Shown piece by piece: positions 14,625 through 21,114 of a stretch of DNA of 21,114 bases (position 1 is the stretch's first letter; each line of letters opens with the position of its first letter). The stretch is from Reclinomonas americana ATCC 50394 (Eukaryota; Jakobida; Jakobea; Jakobida). A model generated the notes under the pieces. It saw nothing but the letters and a program-made list of their open reading frames with translations, was not told the DNA's origin and made no database searches. The DNA lies in assembly GCA_048213135.1 (NCBI GenBank), contig PS015354.1, positions 14,451 to 35,564 of the forward strand. The letters run 5' to 3'. Both the position numbers and the translations under genes were made by a program.

Positions 14625-17600
14625 TCACTCCACCACCAACCCCGCCAATCTCTGCAAAAACGCCATCTTCCTCCTCTCAATCATTCGCCTCCTCACCGAC
14701 GGCGCATTGTGAATGTTCAACTCGGGCGACTCCACAAACACCGTCAGGCGCGCCGCGTGCGTCGTATCTCCTCGCAGTGTATACAGGTCTGCATTTCCCT
14801 CTGGTGAGACGAAAAAACGACTGCGCGTGCGCACACCACTCGCGACGCAACGAATGAGGATCTCCAAGATCGGCATCTCCCACACATACTCGAAAAACTC
14901 CACATCGAGCAGCTGCACGCCACCCATTGTCAGTGTTCATCCTCTCCAGACACCACAGGCAACACCCCTCACCTCCAACGCGCGGTGGCACATGGCGAAC
15001 GCCGCCGAAAAGTCGGGCGGCTCATCAAACTGGCACAGCACAATGGCAGGCATCATGCCTTTGCGGCGATTTTGTGAGACAGGAGGAGAGAAGACGGAGA
15101 GAGCAATACAGATCCGCGTACCTCGCAGTTGCACAAGAGAGTCGATCAACTGACGCACGGCGCGGGGTTCGAGCTTGAGGGCGCCGGCATCCGTGAAATT
15201 GACAGTGGACAACTCCAGCGATTGCAAGTGGTACCTGTCGCACGGGCCGCCGTGAGGCAATGAATAAAAACGAACAAACGCAACGCCTGTGTCAATCACA
15301 CAGCGCACCTGAGGCACTCACGGTGCTGCTTGGCCTCGAACGACACGTCGGCCACCAGACGACACACGGCGGGCGACACGGGCTCCAAATCCAGCCATCG
15401 CAGCGCCACAAAGCGCAACATGGAGAGCACAAATGCATCGCGTGCCGGATCCCTGTCTCCAGCCGACACCACCTCGCCCATTTGCAGTGCGGCATCGACC
15501 TGTTCCGCCGTCGGTCTGCGAGCGCGGACAACCGGGGACAGAAGGTGAGCTAATGACAATGGAGACAGGTGGAGGGAGGATAGCAGAGGTGGCGACAGTG
15601 ATGGAAAGTGCAAGAGATGGAGTCCAGCAAAAAAACAGGTTCATCGACACACCACCAACAACGGAACAACAGACGTACCGCACAGACATGGCACTCAGAT
15701 CGACGGCGTCGAGTCGCAAGCACCGCGACGCACGAGGCATGCTCTCCAACTGAATCGGAGTCCCCGGCATCGACACGTCGTTCCGCCGCGAGACACAGTA
15801 CGGAGCCGCCAGCGTCATGGCCAGCATCTCCATCGACGGTCTGTCGGTCCACGAGCGCAGCAATCGAGTCCACGACTGCTCAAACAGGTCCGCATTCTGC
15901 GCGGAAAAGAAGCAGATCATGAGCAAATATGCCGTTCCTGCTGCCCTTGACCGTCCACGACGAACCTCATCCGCAAAGTACAAGAACGCCGGTGGAATGG
16001 CACGGAAAAAGTCATGCAGTGCGGCAACACACGGTTGCGTTACCACACCATCGCCGCCTGTCGATAGATTATCGCAGGTCAGACGGCATCATCGCTGCGA
16101 CGAGTGTGCGACGAGACTCACCAAGTGCACTGCGCATGACCTCGCACCACAGACCCAGACTGGACATCAGCGGGCCCAGCAGCCGCACGAACTGCATGCA
16201 GCCCTCCAGTTTCCACACTTCACCTGCGCGGTACAGGAAAGAGGTGAGAGCACAATCAGGGGAAGAGAGAGCAAGTCGCCTATCTTTTCTCTCTCTCTCT
16301 CAATGGAGAAGTGGATAAACCAGGGAAACCGGGTTGCAGACTGCCACACAGCAGAAGAACAACCACTAAGCAGCCTCTTCTCTCTCTCTTGCCTTCCCAA
16401 GAATAAGTGGGTTCAACGGCGACGCCTCCTATGCCTCCTCTTCCCCCCACGCAACTGTGTGATTCGCCCGACATCCCGCGAAGCATGGGGAGACGGCGTT
16501 GTGCCCACATGTGCGTGGCCTCGCACAACTGACGAGCATGACCGAATTCACCCATATTGACGAGCGCAGAGGCCGTTTCCAGCTGCCGGCGGCGCACAGT
16601 GAGATGCAAACGCGAGAGAACAAGCATAGCGAGACGACGGACGTAATACTCGAGTGCCGGCGTTTCCGGATGCTCCAGCAGCGTAAACAGTGCCACGACC
16701 ACGTCGTTCAGGGACGATGCAGAACGTTGCTGGGCGGGGAGGGATGAGAAATGTGAGCACAAAGCAAACAGCAGGCAAGCACAGCGCCGCCCTCACCTCT
16801 GCCATTTGCAGCTGTTGCAGCGAGGTAACGACCAGGCGCAGTTGCGTGGCGCGATCGCTTGCCCGCGCTTCATCACTCAGCACGGCTTTGAAGACATCGT
16901 TGGCGGCATCGAATCGTCCCTGGCAAGCACAGCCACAATCAATATGAAGAAAAGGAGAAGGGGCGAGAGCACCAGCAACTCCGTACCATTTGACTCAGCA
17001 TGTCGCCCGAGTGCACGACAGATGGGTAAATCGCCGCGATTCGTGGACCCTGTAACAAGAGAAAATCATGAGAACGCAGTTGACACAAAAATCTTCCACC
17101 TTTGTTTGCGTGGCTCACGCACCGGTGACGCATCGCACTGTCGCACGTGTTGCAGCGCGGCCGAGATGGCCCCAGCATCACCGAAACGCGACAATAGCGT
17201 ATCCTCCACAAATCGCTGTACGCCATTCGGTGAGCAACCAACGAATACCACAATAATAAATCAAGGTCGCACACCCGACGCAACTCTCACAGTGGCATCG
17301 TGCAACACCGAGTGCGACATCAGTAGTGGGGCCCAGTGCTCCGGCTGCGATGCCTCCGACGATGGCACACACTCGGCCAGCAGTGCCATGGTGTACTGCG
17401 TGGCGTCTTCGTCGACACGCCGAAAGTCGCTGTTGGTCAGCAGCGTCTCCCACACTGCCACCGAGTTGATGCGCGACGCCTGCGCGCACATGAAGCGTCG
17501 CAAGTCGGCCACCAGCGACGCCTCGGTGTGCGACGTTGCCGTGCCGAGTAACCTCCTGTGTCACAGTGGTGAGCATGATGGCAGGTCGCCACTCGAGAGA

Positions 17601-20600
17601 GAACCATACGGTTGGTCACCTGCGCAAATCGTCGCCGCTCCGGAAGTGTGCGAGGATGGCACTGCCGACAGACAGGCAAGTGGACATGAAGGCGTCGGTG
17701 CTCGGCAGAGTGGCGGCGTAGGCCACTGAGGAGTGCTCTGGATGGGGGGAAGAAGAGGGGAGGAAAGGGGAGGAAAGGGGAGGAAAGGGTGAATGTTGGG
17801 AAGAGGAGGAAAGCGTTAACGGACAAAGGGGAGGAATGCTGAAGGAGGAGGAAGGCGTGGATGCAGGAAGGAGGAAGGAAAGGGTGAGTGCAGGAAAGAG
17901 AGGAATGCGTGAATTCGAGAAAGGAGGAAAGGGTTAACGCCGGGAAGACGAGGAACACGAGGATGCAGGAATGAGATGGGCAGTGTGAATGCAGGAAAGA
18001 GGACGGCAGCGTGGATGCAGGAAAGAGGAAAGCGCGGACGCCAGAGAAGGAGAATGCTTGAACGCAGGGAAAGAGGAGGAATGCTCTGCGGGGGAAGGAA
18101 AGAAGAAAGGCAAGAATGTAAGACAGAGGAATACTCTGCGGGGGAAGGAAAGAGGAAAAAGCATGAATGTAAAAAGAAGAGAATAAAATGTGTGAATGCA
18201 AGACAGCCAAGAAAGGCGTGGATGCAGATAAGTGGACAACCGCTATGTTCAGGAAGAGGAGGAGGAAACCTGCATGCAGAAAACAGAAGGAAAGCGTGAA
18301 TGGCGGGAAGAAGAAGAAAGCGTGGATGCAGGAATGAGTAGATATGCTTGCGGGGGAAGGTAACAGGAGAAGGCATGAAGGCAGGTAAGAGAAGAATACG
18401 TGAATGCGGGAAAGAGAAGGAAACGAATGCAGAATAGAGGAAAGCGTGGATGCAAGGAAGGAGAATGCGTAAATGTTGGAAAGAGGAGGAACGGGAGAAC
18501 GCAGCAAGAGGAGGACGGCATGGTTGCAGGGAAGAGAAGAATGCAGGAAAAGAGGAGGAAAGGAAGAATGCAAGTAAGCGGAGGACAGCATGGATGTAGG
18601 GAAAAGAAGAATGCAACAACGAGGAGAATGCGTGAATGCAAGAAAGACGAGGATGGCGTGGATGCAGGAAAAGAGGAGGAAAGGAAGAATGCAGGAAAGA
18701 CGAGCACAGCACCGATGCAGAAGAGAGTAAATGAAGTGTCGTACGACATCCAACCAGAACAAAGATGACTGGCGCATCAGAGCAGACCACAGGCGAAAAG
18801 TGTGCCAAAGGAGACCAGATAGATGCAAGAGGAATGCACGAAACTGCTGCTTGAGAGTCTCTGGAGCATTGCGTGCAGGAAGAGGGGCGAAGCACGCGAG
18901 ATGATTGAGACCACGAGAAGAGCGGTGTGACGAAAAGAAGAACAGAAATCACGGGAGACCACAGTTGAGAGGTGCATCACAGAAGAGCAGTCACAGGCAC
19001 AGCAAGGTGCGATGATAACAAAGCCCATCCCATCTCTACCCACATTCCCTCTCCCCCCCTTACCAGGACACAAATGCACGCGCAGCGCAACAGCCACCAA
19101 CAGTTGCTCATACGCCGGATCCGTGCGCATCAGCGACGGATCGTTGACCAGCGACACGCAGAGTGCAAAGGGCAACACGGCAAATACCGCATCCACGCTC
19201 AGCAACGAGGCGACTGCCGCCCACTGTGACCCGGAGCGCACCAGTCGCTGCAGCAGCACCACGAAATCCGACAAGCTCTGCGGAAGCGCACACGCATGAG
19301 CAGTCAGCCTCCTGGCACCCTATTCATCTTCACTCTATCTCTCTTTCACACACAGCGCACACACGCCATCTTGCACAGCGCACTGAGGACCTTCTTCTAC
19401 TCGCGGCATTCGACAACACACGCATGAGCAGCCAGCCCCTGTTTTCTATTCCTGGCAACTCTGCGTCGACGAATATTCGCCTGCACTCTGTCTCTCTTTC
19501 ACACACGACGACTGTGAAACAACCAAATCTCCCCCGAATGTCTTGCACTGCGCACTGAATACTTTCTTCTACTCGGCGGCATTCGACAACACACGCATGA
19601 GCAGCCAGCCCCTGCGTCGACTAACAATCGCCTTCACTCTGTCTCTCTTTCACACACAACGACTGTGAAACAACCAAATCTCCCCAAATGTCTTGCACTT
19701 GCGCACTGAGTACTTTCTTCAACTCGGCGGCATTCGACAACTAATCCACTGGCACTGTGTGAGAATATCTCTTTGTGCCATACTCAACCTCTCAGCACTC
19801 AACACCGATACCAGCCGATAAAAAAGCGCCCTCCTCCACTCTTTCCCTTTTCCTCCTCCCCTTTCCCCTTCTCCGCCCCACTCACCTCCACCCCCCGCAA
19901 GCAATCGACGACACTGAACGACGACTGATCCTCCGGTACTGCCTGGGCGACACGCTTGGTAGCCTCGCACACCTGCAGCACACTCTCCACGCGGCCGCGC
20001 TCGACACCCAGCTTGGCGGCCTGCTCCTCACACTTGGCCAGCATGGCGTGCACCATGCCAAAGTACGCCGCCGTCTTCTCCATGTCCTCGCAGAAAAAAT
20101 GGTACTCGCCGAGATCGGCACACAGTGCGCAGGCGTCGACCAGTGTCACCCCGTACGAGTCCAGGTTCTCCACGACTTGCGCGAGAAAGTGCGCCGACTG
20201 CTCGCTCTGCTGGCGCACCATCAGCTGCTCCGCCTCCAGCGTGCTGCCGGTGAGCGCCGCCACGCCGCCGGTCAGTAGCGACGAGCTGTGCTCGCGTGCC
20301 AGCGGGAAGAACGTGAGGTAGCCGCGCTCGTTCCGTTGCCCTGCCATCGACAGCCGGTACTCGTCGTAGGATGGTGGTCGGTGTCCGGCCGACGATGACG
20401 AGGTCGCGTGTACACCCGGATGCGACGGGAACAACATCATCGGCGCCGGTCTCTCCCCGGCCACACTGCGCACGAGCCACTGATGCAGCATGACCAAGCG
20501 ACGCCTGTATGCGCGTTGAGCAAGGGGGGGAAACGAAGAGTAGGCTTCTGCGTGCACGCAACGGAAAGTTGGTGACGTCGTGCCAGGCGCACTCCAGCAG

Positions 20601-20942
20601 CAGCACCTTGTGGAAGCGAGGGGGAAAGGCTTCCACGTCCAGGAGCGAGAAGGAGCAGCCGACCACCGCCTGTGGGTGAGGGTGAGTGGAGGGAATGGAG
20701 GAAGGAATAACAGGACTGCATCAAACGAGACAACTGAGACTCGCACTCTACTCTTCGCGCACCTTCGCAGCGACCTCCAACAACGCCAACGCCCTCTTGT
20801 CGGCCAACTCGGGCTCCGCACGCCGCTCCACGACCTTGCGCATCGTGCCCTCGCAGTCCAGCAACAGTCGCGACACCAGCTGCGCACTGCGTGCTCGAGC
20901 CATTGAATCGCCACCAATCGACAGCCATTGTGCGATCTGCAT
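14625..20942 (-). CDS. INTS8: Integrator complex subunit 8 homologue (17 exons)
   Basis: Nuclear helical-repeat scaffold of the Integrator complex, which ends transcription early at RNA polymerase II genes and brings PP2A. Exons in transcription order: 20942-20763, 20669-20563, 20504-19886, 19277-19064, 17737-17620, 17555-17291, 17215-17123, 17049-16987, 16919-16797, 16729-16456, 16223-16122, 16057-15966, 15896-15679, 15515-15309, 15234-15122, 15058-14973, 14912-14625. They give 1,053 residues plus TGA; animal INTS8 is near 1,000. Recognised by its C-terminus: ECLRYHLQSLELS, AIVLCQFDEPPDFSAAF, FFEYVWEMPILEILI and ESPELNIHN with ERRKMAFLQRLAGLV match the family end in order. Also similar: ADKRALALLEVAAK and HQWLVRSV near the start, LVRSGSQWAAVASLL, GRFDAANDVFKAVL. 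The start is uncertain. An exon at 20992-20975 (MQSSFW) spliced by a 38-base intron to 20936 would also be in frame. A 36-base in-frame intron at 14836-14801 is possible. Confidence 0.9.
17738..19063 (-). repeat. INTS8 intron 4: long degenerate minisatellite
   Basis: A 1,326-base intron; donor GTAAGG, acceptor CATCCAG. From about 17750 to 18720 the plus strand is a purine-rich array of short units of about 20-40 bases, built from GAATGCAGGAAAGAGGAGGA and variants with GCGTGGATGCAGG. Some units share the longer core CTCTGCGGGGGAAGGAAAGA (near 18085 and 18133). The sense strand is therefore pyrimidine-rich. The long Ser/Phe/Leu/His reading frames over it are repeats, not protein. From 18720 to 19063 it is mixed unique sequence with no gene that I can see. 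The flanking codon is G+AG (Glu). Confidence 0.88.
19278..19885 (-). repeat. INTS8 intron 3 with three tandem repeat copies
   Basis: A 608-base intron; donor GTGAGT, acceptor TTCCGCAG. On the plus strand three copies of a unit of about 130-175 bases run from about 19287 to 19745. Shared blocks: ACACGCATGAGCAGCCAGCC (near 19289 with one change, 19419 and 19592), TCTGTCTCTCTTTCACACAC, GACTGTGAAACAACCAAATC (last two copies) and CGGCATTCGACAAC (near 19405, 19577 and 19728). Copies two and three are the most alike. From 19830 to 19885 it is C/T-rich on the plus strand. Confidence 0.85.
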
Positions 20943-20992
20943 GCACGAGTGAGTGAGAATGCAAGGGTCTGCACCCAGAAGGAGCTCTGCAT
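20937..20992 (-). other. Alternative INTS8 first exon and 38-base intron
   Basis: An ATG at 20992 opens MQSSFW (20992-20975). A GTGCAG...CATGCAG intron of 38 bases would then lead in phase 0 to IAQWLS at 20936. This gives FWIAQWLS, where animal INTS8 has CWFEFLL near its N-terminus. It would explain the extreme N-terminus better than a start at 20942, but the intron is shorter than the others here (about 51 bases and up). Confidence 0.4.
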
Positions 20993-20996
20993 GCCA

Positions 20997-21028
<32 letters not shown>

Positions 21029-21114
21029 CTACGTCTACGTCGACCGAACCGAACCGTAAACGGTACGGTACCGTCCCTTACCCCTACCTACTTCCCTAAC
21101 CCAACCCTTACCCT
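20993..21114 (-). promoter_or_regulatory. INTS8 upstream region: (CT)n tract, inverted repeat, telomere-like blocks
   Basis: Upstream of the INTS8 start. Plus strand: (CT)n at about 20996-21029; then CCGAACCGAACCG; then ACCGTAAACGGTACGGTACCGT, which contains nested palindromes (ACGGTACCGT); then 21075-21114, made of CCCTTA, CCCCTA, CCCTAA, CCCAA and CCCTTA blocks. These resemble degenerate telomere repeats or telo-box promoter elements. No TATA box is evident. Promoter function is inferred from position only. Confidence 0.45.

Noticed and set aside
17750-18720. Regularly spaced repeats, considered as a CRISPR-like array
   Set aside because: Units are degenerate and contiguous with no unique spacers. 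They lie inside a eukaryotic intron.
17437-18952. Long minus-strand open frames of Ser/Phe/Leu/His-rich protein
   Set aside because: They run through the minisatellite intron of INTS8. Other frames over the same array are also open, as expected for stop-poor repeats, and the flanking exons splice over it in phase.
5053-20942. The phosphatase and Integrator genes as one undescribed functional system
   Set aside because: Both are separate eukaryotic genes with their own exons and known families. Adjacency of two such genes on one strand is not evidence of joint function.
21075-21114. True chromosome end at the right edge
   Set aside because: The strand orientation is opposite to that of a right-hand telomere, and the blocks are irregular.

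Overview
The window is nuclear DNA from a GC-rich eukaryote whose genes are dense in introns. About 43 GT-AG introns can be placed from reading frame, phase and family conservation. It contains no bacterial, viral or transposon gene that I can recognise. The gene set is a USP4/11/15-type deubiquitinase, a leucine-rich-repeat dual-specificity phosphatase and an Integrator complex subunit. Together with long Ser/Ala/Gly/Gln-rich linkers, this suggests a unicellular eukaryote outside the fungi, such as a unicellular holozoan, apusomonad or amoebozoan. The species cannot be fixed from the sequence.

Layout. (1) 2-4770, plus strand: the 3' part of a USP4/15-like ubiquitin-specific protease in 16 exons. 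The start and the expected N-terminal DUSP domain lie to the left of the window. (2) 4771-5052: a short gap between convergent genes, centred on an AT-rich palindrome. (3) 5053-13836, minus strand: one large gene for an LRR plus dual-specificity phosphatase protein of about 1,730 residues. Its catalytic domain is interrupted by an insert of about 400 residues. The middle of the gene is damaged in the assembly: the 448-base piece 10396-10843, between two runs of N, carries its LRR on the plus strand, so it has very probably been scaffolded backwards. (4) 13837-14624: a region between two same-strand genes that contains a 20-base N gap and a possible extra upstream exon. (5) 14625-20942 (perhaps to 20992), minus strand: an essentially complete INTS8 homologue (Integrator subunit 8) in 17 or more exons. 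(6) 20993-21114: a (CT)n tract, a short inverted repeat and degenerate telomere-like CCCTAA/CCCTTA blocks upstream of INTS8.

The exon models were tested by phase arithmetic. The USP exons total 954 codons, the INTS8 exons 1,054 codons and the phosphatase exons 1,729 codons (if both large gaps are set to zero), with no frame conflict. The six introns longer than 300 bases consist largely of degenerate tandem repeats or simple sequence. In most of them the sense strand is pyrimidine-rich. The 5' splice sites are unusual: GTNCG and GTTGCG greatly outnumber the classical GTRAG.

The three genes are not an obvious pathway. USP4/15 enzymes remove ubiquitin, LRR-DSPs are related to MAP-kinase phosphatases, and INTS8 links Integrator to PP2A at RNA polymerase II. 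I see no undescribed multi-gene system. The most notable points are the interrupted phosphatase domain, the misoriented contig, the splice-site signature and the intronic minisatellites.
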